A stretch of DNA of 64,000 nt from Erythrobacteraceae bacterium WH01K (GTDB lineage Bacteria > Pseudomonadota > Alphaproteobacteria > Sphingomonadales > Sphingomonadaceae): NCBI GenBank assembly GCA_027941995.1, contig CP115966.1, forward strand, positions 310,001 to 374,000, written 5' to 3'. The translations under genes were made by a program, and so were the position numbers. The notes beneath the pieces were generated by a model that had not been told where the DNA came from, searched no databases, and saw only the letters and a program-made list of their open reading frames with translations. How positions within the stretch are numbered: position 1 is the stretch's first letter; each line of letters starts with the position of its first letter. This document shows, piece by piece, positions 27,508 through 35,730 of the stretch.

Positions 27508-27530
27508 GATATGTAATAGTGTATCGTTTC
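27508..27530 (-). promoter_or_regulatory. Candidate Zur box upstream of merC-thiSG
   Basis: The 23-mer GATATGTAATAGTGTATCGTTTC on the plus strand matches the proteobacterial Zur consensus as I recall it (GAAATGTTATA-N-TATAACATTTC) at 17 of 22 informative positions. It lies 12-34 bp upstream of the merC start, where a bound repressor would block transcription. It is also ~90 bp from the divergent ctaA start. No fur/zur gene is in the window. Confidence 0.45.
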
Positions 27531-27616
27531 GCAAGGAATTGATTCCGGCGGGGCTACGCCGACACGGTCCATGCGCCGTCTTGCAACTGCGCGAAAGGCA
27601 TCCCACTAGGCACGCC

Positions 27617-28711
27617 ATGGCCACTCCTGCCGCCCAACTCCGTCCATCCCGCGCCGAGTCGAATCGGAACGACCGGCCCGACCTTCTGATGCGCTGGCTG
27701 CTGTTCGTGGCCGGCATGGTAGTGACAATCGTGTTCGTCGGCGGAATCACCCGGCTCACCGAATCGGGCCTGTCGATCACGCAGTGGCAGCCCGTTACCG
27801 GTGCGCTGCCGCCACTCAGCGAGGAAGCGTGGCTGGCGGAATTCGCCGAATACCGAGCAACGCCGGAGTACCGTTACGAGGCTGCGGTCACCGGCATGAC
27901 CCTGGCCGATTTCAAGTTCATCTATTTCTGGGAGTGGTTTCACCGCTTCATCGGCCGCCTGATCGGGCTGGCCTTTGCCCTTCCACTCGCCTGGTTCTGG
28001 GTTCGGGGCATGATCCCGTCTGGCTACAAGCTGCGGCTCGTGGTGCTGCTGTCGCTCGGCGCGCTGCAGGGGGCATTCGGCTGGTTCATGGTCCGCTCGG
28101 GCCTGTCGGGGCAGATGACCGATGTCAGCCATTTCTGGCTCTCCGTCCACCTGCTGACCGCGCTGTTTACGCTCGCCGGGCTCGTCTGGACAGCGCTCGA
28201 CCTCAGATTCCTCGCGCGGACGGGGAAGAACCGGCCCTCACGCCTTCATGGGTGGGCGCTTGTCACGGCAACCGTGCTGTTCGTGCAGCTGCTGTTCGGC
28301 GCATGGGTGGCGGGTCTGAACGCGGGTCTGGTCTCGGATAGCTGGCCCTTGATGCAGGACCGCTTCGTACCAGAATATGGCAGTGCAAACGGCGTGTTTC
28401 ATGCCGTGACGCACGACCCGTTCTTCATCCACTGGATCCACCGCTGGTGGGCGTGGGTCGCGTTTTTTGCGCTGCTCCTTTTCGCGCGGAGGGTGAAGGC
28501 CCGTGACCGGCGCGCATCGATTGCGGTCAATGCGCTGCTCGGCACGCAGATGCTGCTCGGCATTGCGACGGTCGTGACAGGGGTCGCGCTGTGGATCGCC
28601 GTGGCACACCAATTGGTCGGTGCTTTGCTGGTGGCGGCATTCGCATGGGCTGCGAATGTGCAAGGGCGCCCTGTCGATTCTGTCGCGCAGCTGGCTGCAT
28701 CGCGCTCGTGA
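27617..28711 (+). CDS. ctaA: Heme A synthase (COX15/CtaA family)
   Basis: 364 residues from ATG 27617; upstream frame is open but is not protein-like. Eight hydrophobic helices with the conserved haem-ligand histidines in WEWFHRFIGRL, VSHFWLSVHLL, WIHRWWAWV and AVAHQLVGALLV, and the EXXXE-like segment TRLTESGLSITQWQPVTG. This type 2 (COX15) enzyme converts haem O to haem A for cytochrome aa3 oxidase in the inner membrane. ctaB and oxidase genes are not nearby. Confidence 0.96.
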   Translation: MATPAAQLRPSRAESNRNDRPDLLMRWLLFVAGMVVTIVFVGGITRLTESGLSITQWQPVTGALPPLSEEAWLAEFAEYRATPEYRYEAAVTGMTLADFKFIYFWEWFHRFIGRLIGLAFALPLAWFWVRGMIPSGYKLRLVVLLSLGALQGAFGWFMVRSGLSGQMTDVSHFWLSVHLLTALFTLAGLVWTALDLRFLARTGKNRPSRLHGWALVTATVLFVQLLFGAWVAGLNAGLVSDSWPLMQDRFVPEYGSANGVFHAVTHDPFFIHWIHRWWAWVAFFALLLFARRVKARDRRASIAVNALLGTQMLLGIATVVTGVALWIAVAHQLVGALLVAAFAWAANVQGRPVDSVAQLAASRS

Positions 28712-28765
28712 GGCTCATCGCCAAGCGGCCTTGAGCCACCGCATCCTTCTGATAGAGCGGCATTT

Positions 28766-29506
28766 ATGGGTCGCGCAGTATCGGGTCAGGGGTTTTCGGG
28801 TGGCGTTCGCATGCCGGGCTTCTGGCTGGTGTTAGTCCTTGCTGCAGCGGGGATGCATGCACAAGCGTTGGCGAAGCCTGCGCCAGCGGGTGAGTTTGAA
28901 CTTTGCCGAACGCTCGAACGTTCCTTGCGGGATGGCGAGTTTCTGGTCGTAGAGCGATGCTGGGACATTCGTTTCCGCGAGACCGGTGGCGCCACGGTCG
29001 TCGAGGGCGAACAAACGCATGTTCGCGTCGATGCCCCCGCCGCCCTCGCCCCGCTCGCCGCAATCGAGGAACGCCGCTCGGAAAGCGGCCTGTTCCCGGC
29101 CATTCTGGACGAGGACGGCCTGATAACCGCGCCAGGTAGCAAGACGGCACCCGCCTCTCTCGGCGAGACAGCGAGCGTGGCACTCGCATTGGTCCGGGAT
29201 ATTCGGCCCGAAGGCGATGCGGCCAACGCAATGAACGCATTCGTGCGGCAGGTGACTGCTGCATCGTCGCGGTTCCTGGGGCAGGTTCCGCGCGACCTGT
29301 TCTATCCCGTCCAAAGCAATGGTCGGCAGGAATATGCGCTCGACCTGCCGGATGGTTCGACAGGGTCGGTCCTGATCGAATACTCGGCGGCGCACCGGGC
29401 GTCAGACGGCCTTCTCTCGGCCGCCTCGCGCCGCATCGTCACATCGACAGGTGCGGGCGAGCGTGTGTCCACGGAGCGTTGGGAATTGCGCGAGCCGGCT
29501 CCCTAA
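28766..29506 (+). CDS. Secreted protein of unknown function
   Basis: 246 residues from ATG 28766. The hydrophobic stretch PGFWLVLVLAAAGMHAQALA at ~17-36 looks like a signal peptide with an Ala-x-Ala cleavage site; a second ATG at 28811 would begin right at it but would leave no positive n-region, so the longer start is preferred. Two Cys in the mature part (ELCRTLE and VERCWD) could form a disulfide. The protein is beta-rich, and I recognise no family. It is 54 bp downstream of ctaA. Confidence 0.65.
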   Translation: MGRAVSGQGFSGGVRMPGFWLVLVLAAAGMHAQALAKPAPAGEFELCRTLERSLRDGEFLVVERCWDIRFRETGGATVVEGEQTHVRVDAPAALAPLAAIEERRSESGLFPAILDEDGLITAPGSKTAPASLGETASVALALVRDIRPEGDAANAMNAFVRQVTAASSRFLGQVPRDLFYPVQSNGRQEYALDLPDGSTGSVLIEYSAAHRASDGLLSAASRRIVTSTGAGERVSTERWELREPAP

Positions 29507-29671
29507 TTTACCGAGCGGTATCATATTACCTCTCCGCAAAGCCGCATCCAGCTTGACTTAGAAGCCGTTCCCGGCCATTTGGCCGCGCGGATCGGGGTAT
29601 TGCGCACGCATTGCCCGGAGGCGTCGTATCGGACGCCTCGCTCCGGAACAGATACATAAGGATTTCAAGCC
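29507..29671 (+). promoter_or_regulatory. rplM-rpsI leader region with hairpin
   Basis: The leader upstream of rplM holds a TTGACT at 29552-29557 that could be a -35 box, though no good -10 follows. Nearer the gene is a perfect 8-bp hairpin, GAGGCGTC/GACGCCTC at 29618-29639 with a GTATCG loop, flanked by CCGGA and TCCGG. In E. coli L13 represses translation of this operon by binding its own mRNA leader, so this hairpin is a possible equivalent. Confidence 0.4.
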
Positions 29672-30151
29672 ATGAAGGCGCTCCACAAGGCGACCCGGTC
29701 GATCAAGCCGGCCGAAGTCGAAAAAGACTGGCACATCATCGATGCCGAGAACCTCGTCGTAGGTCGTCTCGCAGCGATCATCGCCAACATCCTGCGCGGC
29801 AAGCACAAGCCGAGCTACACGCCGCATGTCGATTGCGGCGACCACGTCATCGTCATCAATGCCGACAAGGTGAAGTTCACCGGCAAGAAGATGACCGACA
29901 AGACCTATTACAAGCACACCGGCCACCCCGGCGGCATCAAGGAAACGACTCCGGCGAAGGTGCTGGAAGGCCGCTTCCCCGAGCGCGTCCTGGAAAAGGC
30001 CGTGCAGCGCATGATCCCGCGTGGCCCGCTGGGCCGCGACCAGATGCGCGCCCTGCATCTCTATAACGGCACCGAGCATCCGCATGACGGCCAGAAGCCG
30101 AAGACGCTCGACGTTGCTTCGATGAACCGCAAGAACAAGGCTACCGCATAA
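29672..30151 (+). CDS. rplM: 50S ribosomal protein L13
   Basis: 159 residues. Typical L13 sequence: [39 protein letters not shown], and the [10 protein letters not shown] motif. It is a primary binder of 23S rRNA domain II. TAA overlaps the rpsI ATG by one base, the usual L13-S9 operon. Confidence 0.98.
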   Translation: MKALHKATRSIKPAEVEKDWHIIDAENLVVGRLAAIIANILRGKHKPSYTPHVDCGDHVIVINADKVKFTGKKMTDKTYYKHTGHPGGIKETTPAKVLEGRFPERVLEKAVQRMIPRGPLGRDQMRALHLYNGTEHPHDGQKPKTLDVASMNRKNKATA

Positions 30152-30795
30152 TGGCCGACGACAACAAGAAACCCGCCGACGCCGCTGAAACGCCCGAAAC
30201 CAAGGGCGCCGAAACCGAAGCGACGAAGAGCGAAGCACCCGCCACGGATGCAACCGAAACGCCGGCTGCGCCGACCGGTTCGGAAAAGTCCGACAAGGTC
30301 ACCGATCTCGCCGATCTGGGCGACATCGCCGGCGACGCGCCGGATGCCGATGCCGGAGCGATCGCCAACAATCCCGCCACGCCGCTGCGCGAGCAGGAGC
30401 TGGACCAGCATGGCCGCGCCTACGCCACCGGTCGCCGCAAGGACGCCGTGGCCCGCGTGTGGATCAAGCCGGGCAAGGGCAAGATCGTGGTCAACGGCAA
30501 AGAACAGGAAACGTATTTCGCGCGTCCGACCCTGCGCCTGATCATCAACCAGCCCTTCACCATCACCGACCGCGAAGGCCAGTACGATGTGATCGCAACC
30601 GTTCGCGGCGGCGGCCTGTCGGGCCAGGCCGGTGCGGTCAAGCACGGCATCAGCCAGGCACTGACCCGTTACGAGCCGGAACTGCGTTCCACGGTCAAAG
30701 CGGCAGGCTTCCTGACCCGCGACAGCCGTGTGGTCGAGCGTAAGAAGTACGGCCGCGCCAAGGCACGTCGTAGCTTCCAGTTCTCGAAGCGCTAA
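30151..30795 (+). CDS. rpsI: 30S ribosomal protein S9 with long acidic N-terminal extension
   Basis: 214 residues against about 130 in E. coli. The S9 core begins near residue 88 ([17 protein letters not shown]) and ends with the tRNA-contacting tail [10 protein letters not shown]. The first ~85 residues are Ala/Thr/Glu/Asp-rich low-complexity sequence with [19 protein letters not shown]. Extensions are known in alphaproteobacterial S9, but this one is large. The ATG at 30151 is fixed by overlap with rplM; no internal ATG precedes the core. Confidence 0.97.
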   Translation: MADDNKKPADAAETPETKGAETEATKSEAPATDATETPAAPTGSEKSDKVTDLADLGDIAGDAPDADAGAIANNPATPLREQELDQHGRAYATGRRKDAVARVWIKPGKGKIVVNGKEQETYFARPTLRLIINQPFTITDREGQYDVIATVRGGGLSGQAGAVKHGISQALTRYEPELRSTVKAAGFLTRDSRVVERKKYGRAKARRSFQFSKR

Positions 30796-30829
30796 TTCGG
30801 CAAGGCTTCACAGCCGACAGATCACCAGG

Positions 30830-30861
30830 AAGGGCGGCCCTCGCAAGGGGGTCGCCCTTTT
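30830..30861 (+). terminator. Rho-independent terminator after rpsI
   Basis: Stem AAGGGCG-GCCCTC with GGGGGT-CGCCCTT closed by a GCAA tetraloop, 13 pairs including two G-U type pairs, followed by a short T-run (30858-30861). It lies 35 bp past the rpsI stop. Confidence 0.8.
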
Positions 30862-30904
30862 CCATGCCGTGGCCAGGCGCCATGCCTGTTCCGGCTGAAC
30901 GGAG

Positions 30905-31771
30905 CTATCGGACGGGAGGGTCCGTGCGCGGCACCTTGTTCACGGGCGCGACCGGCTCTCCGGGAGACCGCGGCGGGATGGCGTCCTCCGGCACGTCCCG
31001 GATCATCATGTCCGGGGTGGACACCTCTTCCAGGTTGCGGACCTCGACCTGCAGCGTCTCGCCGTCCCAGCGCAATTCGTTGAAGCTCGGCGGCGTGGAG
31101 CGCGTACGCTTCGACAAGGTTCCCGCACCGATCATGCGGACAGAGCCATGCACCGTCTCTTCCATCAGGTCGAAGGCATCGTGAACATGGCCCGACAGCA
31201 CGGCCAGCACGGGCCGCTTCGCCAACTCTGTCAGCGCCTTCAACCCGTTCTTCGTCAGCGCGGTCCCCTGCGTGCCGACTTCGCGCAAAGGATGGTGCAC
31301 CGCGACCAGCGCCTGAGTGCCCGGGGGCAGCGCGTCGATCGCATCGAGGCATTTCTTCAGTGCACGGTCCGTTACCCAGCCCTTCGACCAGTTAAGGCGC
31401 GGCTGCGCCCGAACCGCGGTTTTCAGCGGAATGATGGCGATGCCCGGCAGGTCGATTTCCTTCTCGACCATGTCCTGCATTCCTTCGAACCGGCGATAGG
31501 GATCGAAGAACCGTTCAATGGGGTTGAAATAGGGCATGTCGTGATTGCCCACTTCGACCGTCACCGGAACGCCCAGACCGGTGATCCAGCGGGTGGCCGC
31601 AGCAAATTCGGAATGGCGCGCCCGCATCGTAAGGTCGCCGGTGATGGCGACCGCGGCGGGCTGGCGCTCCGCAATTTCGCGCTTCACCCAGTCGAGGGCC
31701 TCGTTGTCCTCCAGTCCGAAATGGATGTCGGACAGGTGGAACAGCAATGTCGTATCGGTCGGTCGGGTCAT
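30905..31771 (-). CDS. Calcineurin-like metallophosphoesterase
   Basis: 288 residues. The two-metal site motifs are visible in order: HLSDIHFG, ITGDLTMRAR, VEVGNHDMPY, AVHHPL and LSGHVHDAF. It is related to 3',5'-cAMP phosphodiesterase CpdA-type proteins, but substrate cannot be assigned. It has no signal peptide. The C-terminal 40 residues are Pro-rich. It overlaps the lipid kinase gene upstream by 4 bp (ATGA). Confidence 0.88.
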   Translation of the reverse strand: MTRPTDTTLLFHLSDIHFGLEDNEALDWVKREIAERQPAAVAITGDLTMRARHSEFAAATRWITGLGVPVTVEVGNHDMPYFNPIERFFDPYRRFEGMQDMVEKEIDLPGIAIIPLKTAVRAQPRLNWSKGWVTDRALKKCLDAIDALPPGTQALVAVHHPLREVGTQGTALTKNGLKALTELAKRPVLAVLSGHVHDAFDLMEETVHGSVRMIGAGTLSKRTRSTPPSFNELRWDGETLQVEVRNLEEVSTPDMMIRDVPEDAIPPRSPGEPVAPVNKVPRTDPPVR

Positions 31772-32622
31772 TCAGGCTTTCCAAGCAGGGCGACGCCGAG
31801 CGGGGCAAGGACAAATGTCTCCTCGCCTCCTCCATCGAAGCGTTCTCCGTCTATCATCAGTTCTATGGGAGCGTTTTCGGTGGACCGCAGCACGACCTCC
31901 GCTTCGCATCCCAGCACGTCGTGCGGGCCGGTACGGAAATCATGGCCGAGGATCGCAGCGCCCTGCGCCACGAATTCTGACAGGCTTTCGATGCGATACG
32001 CCTGGACCGTCATACCTTCGTTACCGGGTGACAGGCGAACCCCGGCATAGCCGCGCTCCCGCCCGATCTCGCGTCCGGCCGCGAATGCGCGGACCAGCGG
32101 GCCGTCGCGGCTGGTGGTAATGGCTTCCATCGATTTCGTGATGGTATCCGCGACATCCCAGTCACGCATTTCCTCCCGCACATCGGCCCACAGGGCGCCG
32201 GGCCCGCCCAGTATCTCCGACAAGGCGATCCAGTCTCGCCCCTTGATGCAGTCGAGGGCGACGGGCCCCAGGGCCCCGCGCCCCAGCGCGGCGATGATGG
32301 CAGGTGTTTCCACGTCGTCGAACAGCCTGTTGCACAACAGGTTCGCCGTGCCGCCCGGCAGGGGCAGGACTTCGCCGTCCCAGCCGTCAAGCGAGCGGAT
32401 GACGGAATTCAGGGTCCCGTCCCCGCCATGCACGACCAGGCGGCCGACACGAGCAGCATCGAGCCGGGCGATTTCCGGCAGCTCTTCCGAAGAGCAATCG
32501 AAGGTGCGGGACACAGGCGAACCGGCCTCGGCCAGCAAGGATTGCAGTTCGCGTTCCAGCCCCTGGGTGTGACTGCCGCTCTTGCAGTTCAAGATCAGCC
32601 AGGTGCGCGGGCTTTGGTCCAT
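31768..32622 (-). CDS. Diacylglycerol/lipid kinase family protein
   Basis: 284 residues. The DAGK catalytic domain shows VHGGDGTLNSVI (the GGDGT nucleotide motif) and LPLPGGTANLLCN. It probably phosphorylates a lipid, as in YegS/DgkB or sphingosine-kinase-like enzymes. Sphingomonads make sphingolipids, so a sphingoid substrate is conceivable but not shown. It is paired with the metallophosphoesterase, which suggests opposing kinase and phosphatase functions. Confidence 0.85.
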   Translation of the reverse strand: MDQSPRTWLILNCKSGSHTQGLERELQSLLAEAGSPVSRTFDCSSEELPEIARLDAARVGRLVVHGGDGTLNSVIRSLDGWDGEVLPLPGGTANLLCNRLFDDVETPAIIAALGRGALGPVALDCIKGRDWIALSEILGGPGALWADVREEMRDWDVADTITKSMEAITTSRDGPLVRAFAAGREIGRERGYAGVRLSPGNEGMTVQAYRIESLSEFVAQGAAILGHDFRTGPHDVLGCEAEVVLRSTENAPIELMIDGERFDGGGEETFVLAPLGVALLGKPE

Positions 32623-32672
32623 GCCGGGATAGCGTTCGAGACCGCCAACACGTTCCCGTTCTTTCCCCTTCC

Positions 32673-32735
32673 CGTCAGACCCTTCTCGTCAGACCCTTCT
32701 CGTCAGACCCTTCTCGTCAGACCCTTCTCGTCAGG
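32673..32735. repeat. 14-bp tandem repeat, 4.5 copies
   Basis: CGTCAGACCCTTCT is repeated exactly at 32673, 32687, 32701 and 32715, with a partial fifth copy at 32729. The repeat begins inside the 3' end of the minus-strand membrane-protein gene: the copy nearest that gene encodes its last residues and its TGA, and the other copies lie past the stop. Confidence 0.95.
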
Positions 32736-32983
32736 ATCAGCCAGCCTGCGATACCGTTCAATGCCGTATAGCCGAGATAGCCCCAGGCCAGACCCGGCCA
32801 GCCATTGGCTGCCAGCAGGAGCGCTGCGAGCAGGACGAGGAATTCGAAGGCGAGGGTTATCCGCCCGCCCATCATGTGCACGAACCACGGCACCTGCCCG
32901 ATCAGCGGATGTCCGCTTTCCAGCACGGCCTTGTGAACGGCAAAATTGCCGATGCCGAGCAGGAAGATCATCAGGATGGCCAT
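32717..32983 (-). CDS. Small membrane protein, unknown function
   Basis: 88 residues from ATG 32983. It has three hydrophobic segments: MAILMIFLLGIGNFAVHKAV, LAFEFLVLLAALLLAANGWPG and YLGYTALNGIAGWLIL. No known family comes to mind. The frame is open upstream, but that part overlaps the region before UrcA and is Arg/Cys-rich antisense-type sequence. Its last codons (LTRRV) and stop are made by the first copy of a 14-bp tandem repeat. Confidence 0.65.
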   Translation of the reverse strand: MAILMIFLLGIGNFAVHKAVLESGHPLIGQVPWFVHMMGGRITLAFEFLVLLAALLLAANGWPGLAWGYLGYTALNGIAGWLILTRRV

Positions 32984-33204
32984 CGCCGTCACTGTGCCAC
33001 CTCGCCCGTCGATTGCAATCCGGCCTTCGTCCGGTGGTTTCTGACACCCGTCGGATGGCCGCAGCGCCAGTCGATACCGGCAGCGCGAAGGTCGAGAACA
33101 CCGCGCTTCACCGCCCTTGCAGGCGTAGAAACGATCGGGCGGGAAGTTCCTGTTCATCCCCCCGAACCCTTCGCAACAGGGACCCGCACGACAGGAGAGA
33201 GACC

Positions 33205-33495
33205 ATGAAAACCCTTGCATTCGGCATTGCCGCCATAGCCACCGCCCTCGCCGCCCCGGCAAGCGCGGAAACGATCGAGGTGCGCACTGCCGATCTCGAT
33301 CTCGGCACCGTGCAGGGCCAGCGAACGCTGGATGCCCGCATCCACTCAGCCGCACGAAAGGTTTGCAAGGTCAGCTCCGCCCATGCCGGCGGACCGATGA
33401 AGGCGGGCGAGGCCATGCGCTGCGTCGATCGCGCCGAAGCGAGTGCCGTGCGCGCCTTCGCCTCCGCGCGGGCTGGCGGGATCCGCGGCGGCTGA
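33205..33495 (+). CDS. UrcA family secreted protein
   Basis: 96 residues from ATG 33205 with a strong AGGAGAG site. The signal peptide KTLAFGIAAIATALAAPASA is followed by a short mature protein with IEVRTADLDLGTVQGQRTLD and two Cys (KVCKVS, MRCVDR), matching UrcA, a family frequent in Sphingomonadales and Caulobacterales and of unknown function. It stands alone and is followed by a strong terminator. Confidence 0.85.
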   Translation: MKTLAFGIAAIATALAAPASAETIEVRTADLDLGTVQGQRTLDARIHSAARKVCKVSSAHAGGPMKAGEAMRCVDRAEASAVRAFASARAGGIRGG

Positions 33496-33535
33496 TCGGC
33501 CAAACTGGCGGGGTCCCCTTGCCGGGACCCTTGCG

Positions 33536-33571
33536 ACCCGGGCCGGACGCAGTCCCCGGCCCGGGTTTTTT
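33536..33571 (+). terminator. Rho-independent terminator after the UrcA gene
   Basis: Perfect 11-bp stem ACCCGGGCCGG (33536-33546) with CCGGCCCGGGT (33556-33566), a 9-nt loop and six Ts to 33571. A smaller GGTCCC/GGGACC hairpin lies just upstream. Confidence 0.92.
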
Positions 33572-33621
33572 GTGCCTTGGTGCCGGGAGAGCAGCGAAAT
33601 CGCGCTGGCGCGCGAGGCGGA

Positions 33622-34401
33622 CTATCGGCCTGCCATCGCCTTCACCTTGGACAGATAGGTCCGCCCAATCCTGAGCGCCTCGCCGTTTTCCAGCTCTGCC
33701 GACCACACGCCCAGCCCGTCGTGCCGCAGGCCGCGAATATTGTCGCGGCGCAGGATGGTGGAGCGATGGATGCGGATGAACTGCGCAGGATCGAGCTTTT
33801 TCTCCAGCCCGGCAATCGTCTGCAGCAGCAGGTAGGAGCGATCCCCGACATGCAGGCGGACGTAATCGCGCTCCGCATCGACACGGTCGACCTGCGAGGT
33901 TTCGAGCCGGATCAGTTCCGAGCGGTGGGGAACCCACAGCTCCTTCAACCACTTGCTTCCGGCATCCTCGCGCAGCGATCCGCGGCGCTCTACGGAGCGG
34001 TCGATCGCCCGGGAAAGCCGGTCTTTCGCGACAGGCTTCAACACGTAGTCCACGGCGTCGCAATCGAAGGCCTCGACGGCGAAATTGCCATGCGCGGTGA
34101 CGAATATCACGGCCGGTCCCGCGCCGTCGTCGCCCGCCATCCCCGCCAGTTTGCGCGCCACTTCCAGTCCGTCCATGCCGGGCATCGTCATGTCGAGCAG
34201 CACGAGATCGGGGCGAAGGGCCTTTGCCAGCCGGAGCGCGGCTTCGCCGTCATTGGCCGTGCCCACCACCGACAGGCTGCCGAGCTTCGCACAGATGACC
34301 TGCATCCGTTCGACCGCCAGCGGCTCGTCGTCCACGATCAGGGTCCGCATCGGTTCGTCCGTGTCGGCGGACGGCGCGGTCTGGCTTTCCGGTTTCGTCA
34401 T
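33622..34401 (-). CDS. LytTR-family response regulator
   Basis: 259 residues from ATG 34401, which overlaps the kinase stop (ATGA). The receiver domain has TLIVDDEPLA, phosphoacceptor Asp in LVLLDMTMPGMDG and the Lys in YVLKPVA. The LytTR DNA-binding domain covers the last ~100 residues: VDRVDAERDYVRLHVGDRSY and FIRIHRSTILRRDNIRGL. It is an AlgR/LytR-like transcription factor. Targets are unknown. Confidence 0.93.
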   Translation of the reverse strand: MTKPESQTAPSADTDEPMRTLIVDDEPLAVERMQVICAKLGSLSVVGTANDGEAALRLAKALRPDLVLLDMTMPGMDGLEVARKLAGMAGDDGAGPAVIFVTAHGNFAVEAFDCDAVDYVLKPVAKDRLSRAIDRSVERRGSLREDAGSKWLKELWVPHRSELIRLETSQVDRVDAERDYVRLHVGDRSYLLLQTIAGLEKKLDPAQFIRIHRSTILRRDNIRGLRHDGLGVWSAELENGEALRIGRTYLSKVKAMAGR

Positions 34402-35639
34402 GCGCAATCCTTCGGCAGAATGATCTGGGTAACATAGCCGGGACCGTCCTCGCGCGCGCCGGAGGTCACGGCAACTCCGTCGCCGAAGCGTGCTTTCAGC
34501 CGGTCGCGGACATTGGTCAGGCCGATGCCGAAACCGTGGGCGACGCGTTCCGGAACGCCCGCCCCGTTATCCGCGACGCGAATGACGATGGTCTCGCCCT
34601 CTTCCCGTGCGGAGACGGCGATGGTGACGTTCGCCTTGCTCGGCGCGACCGCGTATTTCACGCTGTTCTCGACCAGCGGCTGCAGGATCATGCCCGGAAC
34701 GCGGCAGTCGGCGAGATGCCCGGGCAGGTCGAACCGCGTGGTCAGCCGCTCTGGGAAGCGCGCTTCCTCGATCTCGAGATAATGCTGCTGGAGCGCGAAT
34801 TCGTCCGCCAGCGGGACGTCGGCAATCGTGTCTTCGGCCAGGCTGTGGCGGTAGAAATTGCTCATCGCCTGGATCATTTCCTCGGCACGTTCCGTGCGCC
34901 CCGTCATGACCAGCGACGACAGGGAATTGAGCGTGTTGAACAGGAAATGCGGATTGACCTGATAGCGCAGCGACCGAAGCTCCGCTGCCTTTGCCGCGCG
35001 GCGAAACTCTCCCTCGCGCCGCTCTGCCACCTGTGCCTGCGCCCCGGCCAGCAGCGCGAGGTAGAGCGATGCCCAGGCGATCAGCAGGAAGTAGCGGCCA
35101 AGCGCGATATCGCTGATCTGCCGCCACTTGTCGAAACCGCTGGGCGCACGCTGCAGCGTCACCGTCACCACGCCGCGCCCGTCGCTGCCGCCGGTATCGG
35201 GATCGTCCACTTCCCCCGCCACGCCCGGTATGTCGATCAGAACGTTGCCCGCCTCGTCCCGGCGCAGCTTCACACCCTCGCGCTCGCCGACCTTCTGGAC
35301 GATCTTCCCCTCCAGGTCGGCAAAGACCATCTGGTTGATCTGGGCGATCAGGATCGAGGCCGGTAGCGCGGCGAGGACGGTGACGCCGACTTTCCAGCCG
35401 ATCGAGCGATCGTCGACCAGCCGCAAGACAAGCCACAGTCCCGCGGTCACGGCCACGCCTGCCAGGCTGACCACGCCGCGCCGCCACAGCATTTCGTGCT
35501 GCAGTTCGAGGCCGAGGATCGATCCCCTGAGTGTCGTCAGCAGGAAATAGAACAGCCACAGCCCCACCATCGTCGCCAAGACGAGGCGGAATGGCAGGCG
35601 GGCCGTCTGGCCATCCGGATCGGAACGCAGGGCAAGCAT
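34398..35639 (-). CDS. LytS/AlgZ-type sensor histidine kinase
   Basis: 413 residues. Four likely transmembrane helices (about residues 18-37, 52-74, 85-105 and 185-205) enclose an ~80-residue segment between helices 3 and 4 with an acidic, Gly-rich stretch (DDPDTGGSDGRG), presumably the periplasmic sensor. The His_kinase domain (PF06580) has QVNPHFLFNTLNSL with the phosphorylated His, and the ATPase part has NSVKYAV, DNGAGVPE and GIGLTNVRDRL. It pairs with the LytTR regulator by a 4-bp overlap. Confidence 0.93.
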   Translation of the reverse strand: MLALRSDPDGQTARLPFRLVLATMVGLWLFYFLLTTLRGSILGLELQHEMLWRRGVVSLAGVAVTAGLWLVLRLVDDRSIGWKVGVTVLAALPASILIAQINQMVFADLEGKIVQKVGEREGVKLRRDEAGNVLIDIPGVAGEVDDPDTGGSDGRGVVTVTLQRAPSGFDKWRQISDIALGRYFLLIAWASLYLALLAGAQAQVAERREGEFRRAAKAAELRSLRYQVNPHFLFNTLNSLSSLVMTGRTERAEEMIQAMSNFYRHSLAEDTIADVPLADEFALQQHYLEIEEARFPERLTTRFDLPGHLADCRVPGMILQPLVENSVKYAVAPSKANVTIAVSAREEGETIVIRVADNGAGVPERVAHGFGIGLTNVRDRLKARFGDGVAVTSGAREDGPGYVTQIILPKDCA

Positions 35640-35730
35640 GGCCTGATCCTACGCCCATACAGGGCAGGCGCGCCAGCACCGCTGGTCGAAAGGCCAGCGC
35701 CCTTCGTCGAGCGCACGGCCCTGCGAGGGA

